Positions 36,690 through 47,249 of a stretch of DNA of 64,000 nt are shown piece by piece. Source of the DNA: Fratercula arctica (lineage: Eukaryota; Chordata; Aves; Charadriiformes; Alcidae); assembly GCA_947846985.1 (NCBI GenBank), contig CANTUZ010000002.1:155677889-155741888 (forward strand), given 5' to 3'. Every line of letters begins with the position of its first letter. Positions within the stretch are counted from its first letter, which is position 1. The notes under the pieces were generated by a model. The model did not search any database. It was not told the DNA's origin and saw nothing but the letters and a program-made list of their open reading frames with translations. The position numbers were made by a program, and so were the translations under genes.

Positions 36690-36785
36690 CAGAGATTGTA
36701 GGGTTCTTTTGTGTGTGTGTATGGTTGGACTCGATGATGTCAAAGGTCCTTTCCAACCATGAAGATTCTATGATTCTATGATATC

Positions 36786-39216
36786 GTGCTGAGGATGCAT
36801 TTACTTTCTAATCCCTTAGCATAGACATTGACCTGCTGGAGAAATATGTGCAAACTTCCATTACAACTTGTGGTAGAAGTACCGCTTCAGCAGGTAGTCT
36901 CTATAGCCACATACCATCTTCCTTTGGTAAGAATATGGGAATGATAAAGCCTAAAGATCTCTGATGATTGTGGAGGCTCTCCAGTGCAACAGTGACATCC
37001 AGTATTCAAGCACAGCTGGTGGCTTTTTGTGTACCAAGAAGGTCTGAGAAGGCTTCTGGGGAGAATAGCTCTTCACGTGGGTGTAGGAATAGTTGAAGTG
37101 CCATCCTGAATAAAAATCAACAAATAATGTGACAAAGAAAAGTATTTGGGTGAACATAGTATTTCTTTCCTGTTTACTGAATAGCGCTGAGTAGATTGTG
37201 AACTTGAACACATCTGTTGCTTGAAATATAAGATATTTATGCAAAAACAATAAATATTTGCATTTATAAATTCAGGCTGTGATTCCCACTACTGAAACAA
37301 ATAGCTAACTTAGAGGTCTCAGTCAGAATCACAGTGAGATTAAATAAAATAAAATAGCTAGTACAGGCGTTTTTACATATTTCAGTTAATATTAGTGGCA
37401 TTTGCAGTAAACAGAGGAGAACTATTTATTTTAAAATGCACCCAACTTTAACTGTTTTTCCTCTCCTTCCCTTTCTCTCTGAATAGAAGACAGCTGTGTA
37501 GATATTGAATGGAAATTTCCTTCTGGATTTCTCTACTGCTGATGTTTTATTTATTTCATTTCATTTCTTTATACTACATCTTGCTTGAATTCAGCAGTTT
37601 CATAGCAAGCTGTACTCAGTAAGCTATTTGGAAATAAAGATTCCAACCTATTGCAATTCAATCTATATGACGAAAAACTGAATATTACCTGAAAGTGCTT
37701 ATTGCCTCTTTGCTAATATAGCACATCTCATCACTGTCATAGATAATGTGAAGTAATCTGATGCGGTATAACAGAAGATGAACATTTCAAGGGGGATCAA
37801 GAATATCTTCACAAATTGGGTGCAAGTGTGTGTATAATGTGATCCTTTCGGTGAGTATTAGCAATTAATGTAGTCCTCATAAAGTGTCACAGCAGATATT
37901 ATTAGTCACATTAGGAAGTATCGGTTTGGATAAGACTAAGTTTATTTGATTTGATGGAGAAGTAAGAGGACATTAAATGGCATTTTGAAGGTTTTGCCAA
38001 ACTAAAAGATGCTGTAAACATAAAAGACAAAAAGAAATCCCTGAAAGATTGGTGAAATACACAGAAATCAATAAAAACTGTAGTCTTAAAGCAAGAGAGA
38101 CAAGGTTAGAAAGGAGTTACAGCTAAGAAACCTAAGTGCAACAGGCTACAGGAAATGTGATGTGCCGTAATGGGCCCTAGTGCTTAGGCAGGGTCAATAC
38201 TGGGCTAAAAAGATAGTTTTGCGGTTTCTTTTGAGATCTGTTCAGAGACCAGGTTGCTGTTCAGATGGCAGGTGTCTAACACCAGCCCTAGAAGAAACCT
38301 CAGGGTGTCTCATACAATCTCAGGACTCTTGTGCCCAAACAGCTCAGGTTTACTTAGGAAAAAAAGAAAACTGTAAAATGTTTCCTCTTTATGCGTTGCT
38401 CCTGAGGCTGCAGTTTGAGTTCAGCCTGCTATGGAGTGTGGGACTGCCCATCAAAGATACATGGTTTCAGAAAAGACTCAAGAAAAGACACAGCTAGAGA
38501 AGAGGAATGAGCACAGAAGGTTTTCAGAGGTATCTGGCCAGCTTAGTTAAAAACCCACAGACTATTTAGCGTTACGTAGTCACAGAAATAGATGCTGTTG
38601 TAAACCTATGTGTGCAGTCACATGCAATTGATGGAAGTTTATTTTATGTGAAAGAGACTATTTTGATCCACACTTGAGGTTTAAAATCCATGTGAGAATG
38701 AAGAAATGGAGATGGAGGCGCAAAATATTTCTGGTAGCTTTCCTGGAAGCTCGCATTTCCTTGTTCATACAAAAGAATAGCATACAAAAAAAAAAAAAAA
38801 CCAACAAAAAAAACCACCAAAACAAACCCAAAACCACTCAAACCAAATTATTCCCTTTACCGTCATCCCTCTCTCATATAAGAAATTGATTTTTTTTTTT
38901 TCTCTATTTTTTGAGTCCAGGAAAGGATGAAGCTGACATTAAATACATTATGAAAGTTTAATTTCATGCAGCCCCAGAGAGACACCCCCATCCATTCTCT
39001 GTCCAGCACCTCCTTTCTCCCAGGCAGCAAAGCACACGCTGGGTTGTTTTTGGGTTTTTTTTGAGAACCTCTGTCTCTCCTGCGGCCATTGCCCCATTTC
39101 TCTCACAGCAGCACAGCCAGGGGATGGTGTACAACATACAGAATCCAGGAATGGCACCAACGAACTGGTGACTCTGTAGGAAATGAGCAAATTGTGCTGT
39201 TTGTTCTCAGGATGGT
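36786..39216. other. Noncoding stretch between CR1 and LTR
   Basis: No gene was recognised. A purine/AC-rich low-complexity tract (A14, then CAAAA-like units) spans 38786-38844. The 200 bp before the LTR are ordinary sequence with a T-rich patch at 39044-39060. Confidence 0.5.
38786..38844. repeat. A-rich (CAAAA)n-like tract
   Basis: An A run followed by CCAACAAAAA and CCACC interruptions. Low complexity. Confidence 0.85.
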
Positions 39217-39504
39217 TGTATCTGGTCTCCATGCCCAGGCGCTGGCAGTGGGGCTGCTGGGCGGCCTGTGTGTGGAGCGGCCGGGGCTGCCCCGTGCCGG
39301 ACACAGCCGGTTCCAGCCGGTCCCAGCCGGCTCCAAGGGCCCCAGCGCAGGACACAGCTGAGCCCCTCAGCCAAGCTGGGGGCGCCGGGGGGAGAAGAGG
39401 TTTGCGAAAGGGCCGAAGGCGGCCCAGGCAGAGGAGGAGGAAGGCAAGGAGGGAGCAGCAGCAAAGGGAGCCCCAGGGCGGAGGAGGAGGAGGGCAGGAG
39501 GTGC

Positions 39505-39715
39505 TGCAGGCCCGGAGCAGGGATCCCCTGCAGCCCTGGAGAGACCCCGCTGGAGCAGAGACCCCCCCTGCAGCCCGGGGAGGGCCCCAGGCCGCAGCGG
39601 GGGGATCTTTCCTGCAGGAGCTGCGGCCGTGGAGAGCCCCGGCGGGAGCAGGTTGTCCCTGAAGGACTGCAGCCCGGGGCAGGGCCCGCGCTGGAGCAGG
39701 GAGAGGGGTGAGGAG
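39505..39715 (+). repeat. GC-rich imperfect tandem repeats inside the LTR
   Basis: Four or so degenerate units of roughly 45-65 bp, each built around CTGCAGCCC...GG and CTGGAGCAGG. This is the most GC- and CpG-rich part of the window, in sharp contrast to the AT-rich flanks. Confidence 0.75.
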
Positions 39716-39908
39716 GGAGGAGCGGCCCAGAGGGGCTGCCATGGACGGACCCACACCCCCAGCCCCAGCCCTGCGCCCCTCGAGGTGGGGAGAGGGGTCG
39801 GGAGGGGAAGGGGGAAGGTATGCACGGGGAAAGGGTACGTGTGTGTGGGGAAGGTGTTGCTTTAATAGTTATCTTTCCTTTTTACCACACAAATGCATTT
39901 TAATTGGC

Positions 39909-39914
39909 AATAAA
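39909..39914 (+). promoter_or_regulatory. LTR polyadenylation signal AATAAA
   Basis: A canonical hexamer about 155 bp before the LTR 3' end, in the position expected for R/U5 of this LTR type. It supports the + orientation. Confidence 0.6.
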
Positions 39915-40303
39915 TTAATTTTCCCCAAGCCTGTTTTGCCCATCATGGTAATTAGTAAGTGATGTCCCTGTCTTTATCTTGACCCATCAGCTTTTCCATC
40001 CTATTTTCTTCCCCATCCTGTTGAGGAGAGGAAGTGAGGGAGTGGCTGGGCCAAGGTCAACCCATCACAACAGTTAATGACAGATAAAAGATTTAAGAAA
40101 CAGTAGCTGCTTCAGCTTATGCAGATATGCGGCTGGCACCTGCAAATTTGGTAGTTATCCTATTAGCATTAATCATGTAAACCACCTGTGATTTCATTAT
40201 TTTGGGTGCTGTCACCATCCACTCTTCCTCTCCTTTTTGGTAATATTTGACAAACTTCAAATATGCTAGTTGAAACGTAAAGTTTGTTGTGGGACTTAAG
40301 AAA

Positions 40304-40383
40304 CCTAGCCAAAAGGGACAGGGGGGAATGGAAACAGATCCCCCCTAGCCAAAAGGGACAGGGGGGAATGGAAACAGATCCCC
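40304..40383 (+). repeat. Exact 40-bp tandem duplication plus poly-C
   Basis: The unit starting CTAGCCAAAAGGGACAGGGG is repeated with a 40-bp period and no mismatches. It runs into a C12 run at 40380-40391. It sits at the 5' edge of recognisable CR1 ORF1, and the lack of divergence implies a recent duplication. Confidence 0.93.
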
Positions 40384-40389
40384 CCCCCC

Positions 40390-41084
40390 CCAAGAGAAGC
40401 AAGCAGAAGCCCTCCTGGCCCCCCTCACTTTCCCAATTGCCCCTGCATAATAGGTATGGGACTTTGGAATTTGAGGGCCAGGCAAATGAGAATGGGGAGG
40501 ATGATCCATCTAGTGAGTCACACAGGGCTAATCACTCACCCCCACGACTCTGGACATCCTCAACCAAGAAAAAAAGAAAGTTAATTGTAGTAGGTGACTC
40601 CCTTCTGAGGGGAACAGAGGGCCCTATCTGTTGACCGGACCCATCCCACAAAGAAGTCAGCTGCCTCCCTGGGGCCAGGATCAAGGATATACAGAGCAAA
40701 CTCCCTACCCTGGTTCAGCCCTCAGATTATTATCCGCTGCTGATATTTCAAGTAGGTAATGACGAGATAGCTACCAGAAGTCTAAGGGCAGTTAAAGGAG
40801 ACTTCAGAGCCCTGGGACGGCTGGTTAAGGGGTCACGAGCACAAGTAGTGTTCTCCTCTATCCCACCATTTGCAGGGATTGATGAGGGGATAAACAGGAA
40901 GAGTCAGCAGATTAACTCCTGGCTCAGAGACTGGTGCAACCAGCAGAACTTTGGTTACTTTGATCATGGATTGATATACAGGACACCAGGCATGCTAGCA
41001 ACAGGTGGGGAAAGCCTAACCCAAAGGGGAAGAAGGATTCTGGGACAGGAGTTAGCAGGACTCATTGGTAAGGCTTTAAACTAG
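40390..41084 (+). pseudogene. CR1 ORF1, esterase-like protein, one in-frame stop
   Basis: One frame is open across the region except for TGA at 40632-40634, where the related CR1 sequence would have Arg (a CGA-to-TGA, CpG-type change). It encodes an SGNH/GDSL-like fold, known in CR1 ORF1. Block I is VVGDSLLRG, with the Ser codon at 40599-40601. Block III is QVGNDE, with Gly-Asn-Asp at 40755-40763. A C-terminal block TGGESLTQRGRRILGQELAG occurs where Asp-x-x-His is expected, and the His is not present. The start is uncertain because the N-terminal region runs into the 40-bp duplication. ORF1 ends at the TAG at 41082-41084, about 270 bp before the endonuclease block. It probably acts in ribonucleoprotein or membrane association in live elements; that role is inference. 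Confidence 0.85.
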
Positions 41085-41329
41085 GTTTGAAGGGGGATGG
41101 GGATGTAACCAGTGTGACTAAAGTGGTGCCTGGGAGCAGTATGCCAGTGCTGGTGAGTAAAAGCACTAGCAAGGTGTTGCAGCCTGTTGTCGCAGTGGAG
41201 GTGGGAGATGATGACTCATGTGCTAGCAAAGACATGAGGAGTAGCGATAGGTTGGCAACTGCAGAAATGTCTGAACATGGTGAGGTGGGAATAAGGACTT
41301 GTCCCCGCAATAAAGTGGCAAGGCAATTA

Positions 41330-42180
41330 GTCCAGCTGAAGTGCATCTACATGAATGCATGCAGCATGGGCAACAAACAGGAAGAGTTGGAGGCCATTGT
41401 ACAGCAGGGAAACTATGATATAGTTGCCATCACAGAAAGGTGGTGGGAAGACACACACAACTAGTGTGCGGTGACTGATGGCTACCAACTCTTCAGAAGG
41501 GATAGGCAAGGAAGGAGAGGTGGTGGGGTGGCCCTCTGTGTCAAGGATAGTTTTGAACGCCAAGAACTTAACAATGTACATGACGACATTGTTGAGTGTT
41601 TATGGATAAGAATCAAGGGGAAGGCCAATAAGCCAGACATCGTGGTGGGAGTTTGTTATAGATCCCCCAACCAGGATGTAGAGGCCGATGAAATATTCTA
41701 TAAGCTGCTGGCAGAGGTCTTGCGATCGCTTGCCCTTGTTCTTGTGGGGGACTTCAACTTCCCAGATGTCTGCTGGAAATATAACACAGCAAAGAAGGAA
41801 CAGTCCCGGAGGTTCCTGGAGTGTGTGGAAGACAACTTCCTAACACAGCTGGGGAGGGAGCCAACTAGGGAAAGTGCCCTACTGGACCTGCTGCTTGTTA
41901 ACAGAGAAGGTCTTGTAGGGGATGTAAAGATTGGAGGTCATCTTGGGCAGAGTGATCATGAAATGACAGAATTTTCGATTCTTGGTGAAGCAAGGTGGGG
42001 AGCCAACAGAACTGCCACCTTAGATTTCCAAAGGGTGAACTTTGGCCTGCTTAGGAGCATGGTCGAGAATTTCCCTTGGGGGACAGTCCTGAAGGGCAAC
42101 GGTGCCCAGGAAGGCCGGTCTTACTTCAAGGAGGAACTCTTAAAAGCACAGGAGAAGGCCATCCCCAAGTCCCAAAAAAC
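41330..42180 (+). pseudogene. CR1 ORF2 endonuclease domain, stop-interrupted, 3'-truncated
   Basis: Starts in the block CIYMNACSMGNKQEELEAIV. The endonuclease Glu is in AITERWW (41430 region), GDFN follows LVLV near 41750, and SDH follows HLGQ near 41955, so the catalytic residues are retained. A TAG at 41462-41464 (HN/stop) interrupts the frame soon after the Glu motif. The frame resumes as VTDGYQLFRRDRQGRRGGG. Homology ends at KSQK, in the linker before RT, and the last 24 codons of the open frame are unrelated sequence. No reverse transcriptase is present. Confidence 0.88.
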
Positions 42181-43659
42181 AAGCAGCAACCATCTACCAT
42201 ATTGCATTAAAAGTGGATTAATCTTATCTTACTTAATGTGTCTCCAGTGCTGATATCTGTCTGTCACAGCTGTCTGGGCTTCTCTTCTAGTAAACACAAA
42301 CTGAAGAAATGGAATTAATGGTTTTTCAGGTGTGTTTCATCACATGAAATGTAAGAAGTACATGCTTTATGATAAGGAAATTGTGCTCTGAACTTCCCTG
42401 CTTAATTTGGCAAGCTCTCTGTAGTGACTTAAGGGGCTTGGAGTGACACGCTCAAATGTATTTTGTATTGAGATATTGAATGTCATCTTCTCCTGGTCAG
42501 CTGTGAGTTTCAAGTGTATCTTTCACAATGGCTTTGGATGGGTGAACAACTGCTTTACATGTAGTTGGTAATTGTTTCCTCTTCTTTGCAGAGTAGCCGT
42601 ACAGGCAGAATTGGTTTCAGTTCTCCAAACTGTGTCTTACCCAAATAAAATGTCAGGATTAAAGCAACTTTCCATAGAGTAAAAGTTCCACAAGTGACCT
42701 TCTGTGTCTAGGAAAAGGGTAACTAATCTCCTTTGTGTTAGCCTTCAAAGCTAAAAAAGAAATATCAGAATAAAACTAAAAAAAAGGTTACTGCAAAAAT
42801 CAGTAAGTTTTTCTTCAGATTCTTCCTCTTTCAATCTTAGTAGTAAAGGATCAGAGAAAGCTTGTTTTCCCTTGTAAGCTGTAATACTAACCTACCAACT
42901 AAAAAAAAAAATCTTTTTCTTAGTATGAGAAGCCTGTAAATCTTCAAGAAATTAAGAATCGGGGAAACACATCACTTCCCTAAGTCATGCTTGCCTGATA
43001 TTTATAAGTACAGAACCTCTGTTTTCACCTCTGCCTGTTCTGCAGTCTATTCAGGAAGCACTTTTCCACATTGGAGCACAATATAATCACTTATGTGGCC
43101 AAGAAAGAAAATAAGACAAGCAAGTAGGTAAAAGCTTCTCTTTCTCCAATTCAGTTTTTAGCATTTTCTTGTAAGATGTCTATGAATAAAATCATCTGCA
43201 TTTGGAAAAACAGGTGAATACGTAGATACAAGAAGATTTTTTTCAGAAAATTCATGAAGAAACTATATTCCCAATTCAGTATGGCAGGGTATTTTGTATT
43301 TTGGAGACAAAAATGGCTTTTCCTTTCACTACGAAAAAATCTCTGCTAAAGACACTTAAATCTTTCCAGATACCAGCTTCTCATCCTCAAATTATGTTAA
43401 GAATTGACCTTTCTCAACATTCTTAACCATAAGAATTGACATTCTTTACCACTTACCACTCTTCCTAACTTTTATCTCATCACCCCATTGGTTATGCAGC
43501 AGGTTGCATTTGTCAGCTCACGGCATTGCAAAATTCAAATAATACAGAACTTATTTGAGTGCAAAGATGGAATATTTCTTTTAAAGATATTATAAATTTT
43601 ATTATATTCTCCAGTTGATTTTGTTAATAGAATTTCTCTTTCCAACAGCTTAAAGCCGT
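42181..43659. other. Non-CR1 spacer between two CR1 pieces
   Basis: About 1.5 kb of AT-rich sequence with no gene, LTR or LINE homology that I can see. It separates a CR1 lacking its 3' half from a CR1 lacking its 5' half. Confidence 0.6.
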
Positions 43660-44467
43660 TGAGCTTTATGCATCCTCAAAAAGTTTTCTGACAACACCAA
43701 GCTGCATGGTGTGGTCAACATGCTGGAGGGAAGGGATGCCATCCAGAGGGACCAGGACAGCCTTGAGAAGTGGGCCCTGAGGAGCAGGACTTGGGGGTAT
43801 TGTTTGATGAGAAGCTCAACATGAGCTGACAGTGTGTACTCACAGCCCAGAAAGCAAACCATATCCTGGGCTGCATCAAAAGAAGCATGGCCGGCATGCC
43901 AGGTGATTCTGCCCCTCTACTCCGCTCTGGTGAGACCACACTTGGAGTACTGCATTCAGTTCTGGGGCCCCCAACATAATAAGGACATGGACCTGCTAGA
44001 GCGAGTCCAGAGGAGGGCCGCGAAGATGATCAGAGGGCTGGAGCACCTCTGCTATGAGGACAGGCTGAGAGAGTTGGGGTTGTTCAGCCTGGAGAAGAGA
44101 AGGCTCTGGGGAAACCTTGTAGTGACTTTTCAGTACCTGAAGGGGGCCTACAGGAAAGCTGGAGAGGAACGTTTTACAAGGGAGTGTAGTGAGAGGACAA
44201 GGGGTAACAGTTTTAAACTGAAAGAGGGTAGATTTAGATTATATATTAGGAAGAAATTATTTACTGTGAGGGTGGTGAGGCACTGGAACAGGTTGCCCAG
44301 AGAAGCTGCGGATGCCCCATCCCTGGAAGTGTTCAAGGCCAGACTGGATGGGGCTTTGAGCAGCCTGGTCTAGTGGCAGGTGTCCCTGCCCATGGCAGGG
44401 GGGTTGGAACTAGATGATCTTTAAGGTTCCTTCCAACCCAAACCATTCTATGATTCTATGATGATTC
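43660..44467 (+). mobile_element. CR1 LINE fragment, RT end to 3' tail, internally deleted
   Basis: Starts just before the FADD-equivalent region (AGTTTTCTGACAACACCAAG, reading FSDNTKL-like and already degenerate). It jumps at about 43777 from EKWA to an EEQDLGVL-like block, a deletion of about 110 bp compared with the 10.6 kb copy. It then continues through an open frame, 43834-44373: [90 protein letters not shown]. The 3' UTR ends in ATTCTATGATTCTATGATG near 44467. Its tail is of the GGAACTAGATGATCTTT type shared with the copies at 10.6 and 47.3 kb, and unlike the copy at 33.4 kb. The upstream 40-42 kb piece cannot be compared because it has no 3' end. Confidence 0.93.
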
Positions 44468-47249
44468 TGTGACATAAACCTGTTTTCTTTGTCCTATAAG
44501 GTCATCAGCATAGGATCCTCCTTTGACCGAGTATTTGTTTATATGATAGAGAAAACTTGGAAAAAAATGGGCTCACTTTTTTCCCCTGAAAAGGAATCTG
44601 GAATGAATTCATTTAAAAAAATCTCTCTTATTTTTATACACAATAGTATATTAGATTCTCTTACTTAAATTGAGATTTTTCTTTAAAGTTCATTCCGTTT
44701 CAGTATCTTCTATTTGCCCTTTATGACCATCATTTACTCTTCTCCTCACTCAAATGAGCTCTTTTACGTTAAAGAACAGGACACCCTTCTAACTCATCAA
44801 AAAGTTCTCTTGTAGAAGGCAAAGTATTACGTGAGTGTTAGCAAGGCTGTATTCTTCAGGTATTCATAATTTATATTTTGATGGAGGATGCACAAACATA
44901 GCTGACTAGCATTCCAAAAACTTCAGTACTCTGGTTTATGCTACGCTCCTGCAATGAGTACCAGCCGTAGAATCTGAACTGTCAGCACTTTCAAACACAG
45001 GATCAGTAAACAGTGATGGATTAGAGTGAAATCACGAAGACTAGAGTTTCACTAAGCAATAAATAGGTCCACAAATACATAAAAAGGGATTTGGACTATG
45101 TTCAAGGAAAATTGAATATAAGGAACAGTTGCTAGTATATGAATGGAAATGTCAAAATGAAGCAACAGAAAATATACAACAGAAATGAAGGAGATTTACT
45201 TAAGGCAGAGAGTGGACATTCTGTGTTGTGGTTGCACAGTATTAAGGAAACGAATCTTAAACATGGCAAAAAGTAGCAAAGCAGGCTAGAAATGCAGCTC
45301 ACAAATCCAGTTTTAGTGTATATTCAAAATCATATCATCTTTATTAAAACAAGTGGTTTTCAATAGTCTTGAATTTGGTACTGCTACAGCTCTAAGGGAA
45401 TGACTTAGAGTCTTGTCTAGCTCAGTTGTCATGGAAACAATTATTTACTTCCATCTGGATAATCTTTATCATTATGGACCTGAAGCTAGTTGTAAAAGTG
45501 AGTGAACTTCTATGATTTCTGTAATTAAAAAAAAAAAGACAAATTGCCTAGATCCTACTATGCTTACATTAATAGGGCAATTATGTTTAACCCAAGATCA
45601 AAAAAAAAAAAAAAAGAAAGAATCAGGCTGGCCCTTTATTTCCTGAATGTCTTTTCAGGTGCAGATTCTTGTATCACTAATCTAATTTAGGATTACTTTG
45701 ATTTGATTACAAGCCCTACTGTAACAGTGAGGTTACCCCTGCTTTAATGGACCTAGTGCTATATCAGAATCAGGTCACTTGATCCAGACAGCCCATGGAT
45801 GTGTTTAGTTAAGACATGCCACATTTTCTAACAGCGAAGGAAAGAATGGCTGGGAAAATTTATAGCTAGGTCCTGGAGGGATACTCTTCAGTAGGAGTCA
45901 GAAGCAAAGTTCATATTTATGCTCTTGAACCACAAAAAAAGAAACCTTCCTGTATAAGAAAACTCCCACAACTAGCTCACCACCTCCAGCAGCACCATTG
46001 TGTGAGTTGTAATGCATATGAGTTGCACAGGGAAAAGTCATTTAGTTAGTGGTGCAATGAACACAATCTGTAACTCAGAGTCATCTCATGTTGTCACTTT
46101 TGCAAGTTGACTTGTCAGACTAGACCTCCATTTTAAATCCTAAAGCAAAACAAATTACACTTATCGCTATGTAAGATATTTCAAGTGTGTCTGTTATGGA
46201 CTGACGTGTAGGGCATTATGGAAAAGCGAATGCTATGTTTATGTCACTACAGAATGATATTGCAAGAGTCACTTATGGACTGAGCAGTCTTATTGGGAAA
46301 TAATTTGATTCAGGGAAATGTTCCTATTAGTTTCCATTGTAAGTCAACCATCTGGATCAATGATTGTCTAATTCAACTCTACTCCAGTTGAAGTAAGACT
46401 GCTAATTCCCTGTGCTAGTGGGTAAATATGGATTGGTATTTTCCAAAACATAAGGCAAACACAATTTTCATTCATTGAAAAAACAAACAAACAAATTGAA
46501 AGGCTGGTAACTGAACAGAATGACAAAAAGAATTTGTTCTTTAATTGTTTTATAAGCAAATGAAGAGTTGCCTGAAGATGCTGAATGCAGATATTCAGTC
46601 CAGGCACTTGCAGCGCTCAGGCTTGGAGGGACTTCAATCCATCTGCTGACTTGGATCTGCAAGGCAGGACACAGGAGTACACTGCTGACTGACCACCAAT
46701 TCAGACACAGCCTTTTATGTTTTCATTTTACACGCTGTTCAGCAGATGCTGAGAGGTAAAATATCAGTGAGGTGCTATTCATGTCCTAAAGACTGAAAAT
46801 GCACTGCAAAAGCCCCTGAGCTGAAGTGTTCCCTAAAATAAGAGGTGTTGAGATGGACCTGAGTACTGGAAAAGTCTGGATATAGAATGAACCATTCACT
46901 GGCATCATTTGCAACACCAGAAGCCAAGTCAAGGTCTCAGTTATACACTAGAGGTGATCAGGCTCATACTTACAGTGTAGTAAATCTGCTTCAAGACAAG
47001 TACAGGCACATATACATTTGTGTTTGCCAGTCTGTAAGGTGGCGCACTGATTGCTCCAAAATATCTAGAGACAAACTGTAGCACAGGTGGGCACTGGTTT
47101 GAGTGGCCATCTCCACAACAACAGGAAGCCAAGCTAGTTTAAAATAGCCACCATTTCATGGAAATATGTGGTTCTGATTTGCTCCACAAGGGAATGGACA
47201 ATCAGAAATAACATAATGCATTTATGACACAATTTTTCATAATTAGAGT
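44468..47249. other. Noncoding stretch, nothing recognised
   Basis: Unique AT-rich sequence with an A16 run at 45600-45615 and short A runs near 45528. No gene, RNA or transposon was recognised. Confidence 0.5.

Larger units (their letters stand above)
33406..36785 (+). mobile_element. Long CR1 LINE: ORF1 end, endonuclease, RT, 3' UTR
   Basis: The longest transposon in the window, about 3.4 kb. In order: the second half of the ORF1 esterase-like protein (decayed), a nearly continuous ORF2 with apurinic/apyrimidinic-type endonuclease then reverse transcriptase, and a short 3' UTR with a TGTGTGTGTGT patch at 36709-36719 that ends in ATTCTATGATTCTATG near 36785. It is 5'-truncated inside ORF1. 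Its ORF2 has one frame break (about 35241) and an altered RT catalytic box, so it cannot mobilise itself. The low number of lesions compared with neighbours suggests it is among the younger copies here. Its 3' UTR (GGACTCGATGATGTC) differs from that of the copies at 10.6, 43.7 and 47.3 kb. Confidence 0.95.
39217..40069 (+). mobile_element. Solo LTR of an endogenous retrovirus, avian ERVL-like
   Basis: About 853 bp running from TGTATCTGGT to a CAACCCATCACA end, so it has TG...CA termini. The layout fits remembered avian ERVL-type LTRs: a 5' CACAGCCGG/CCGGCTCC region, a GC-rich block of imperfect CTGCAGCCC/GGAGCAGG repeats, an AATAAA signal at 39909-39914 within GGCAATAAATTAATTTTCCC, then a CTGTTTTGCCCATCATGG-like tail. 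No TATA-like box remains where one is usual. No internal retroviral genes flank it, so it is a solo LTR left by recombination. Flanking 5-mers ATGGT (39212-39216) and ACAGT (40070-40074) differ by two transitions and could be a decayed 5-bp target duplication. Long frames inside, including an antisense one of 268 codons (38948-39754), are by-products of its high GC. Confidence 0.75.
40390..42180 (+). mobile_element. CR1 LINE, 5' part only (ORF1 + endonuclease), 3' half missing
   Basis: Covers most of ORF1 and the endonuclease half of ORF2, then stops abruptly after the KAQEKAIPKSQK codons near 42180, before any RT. CR1 insertions normally lose their 5' end, because reverse transcription starts at the 3' end. 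A copy that keeps its 5' genes but lacks RT and tail therefore indicates a later deletion or rearrangement. The next CR1 piece (43660) starts in RT after a 1.5-kb non-CR1 gap. Sequence is close to the 33.4 kb copy over the shared region, so the same or a sister subfamily is likely. Confidence 0.92.

Noticed and set aside
38948..39754. Antisense 268-codon frame, Pro/Ala/Leu-rich, and overlapping sense frames
   Set aside because: It lies over the GC-rich LTR, where stop codons are rare in several frames at once. The composition follows the LTR repeats, not a protein.
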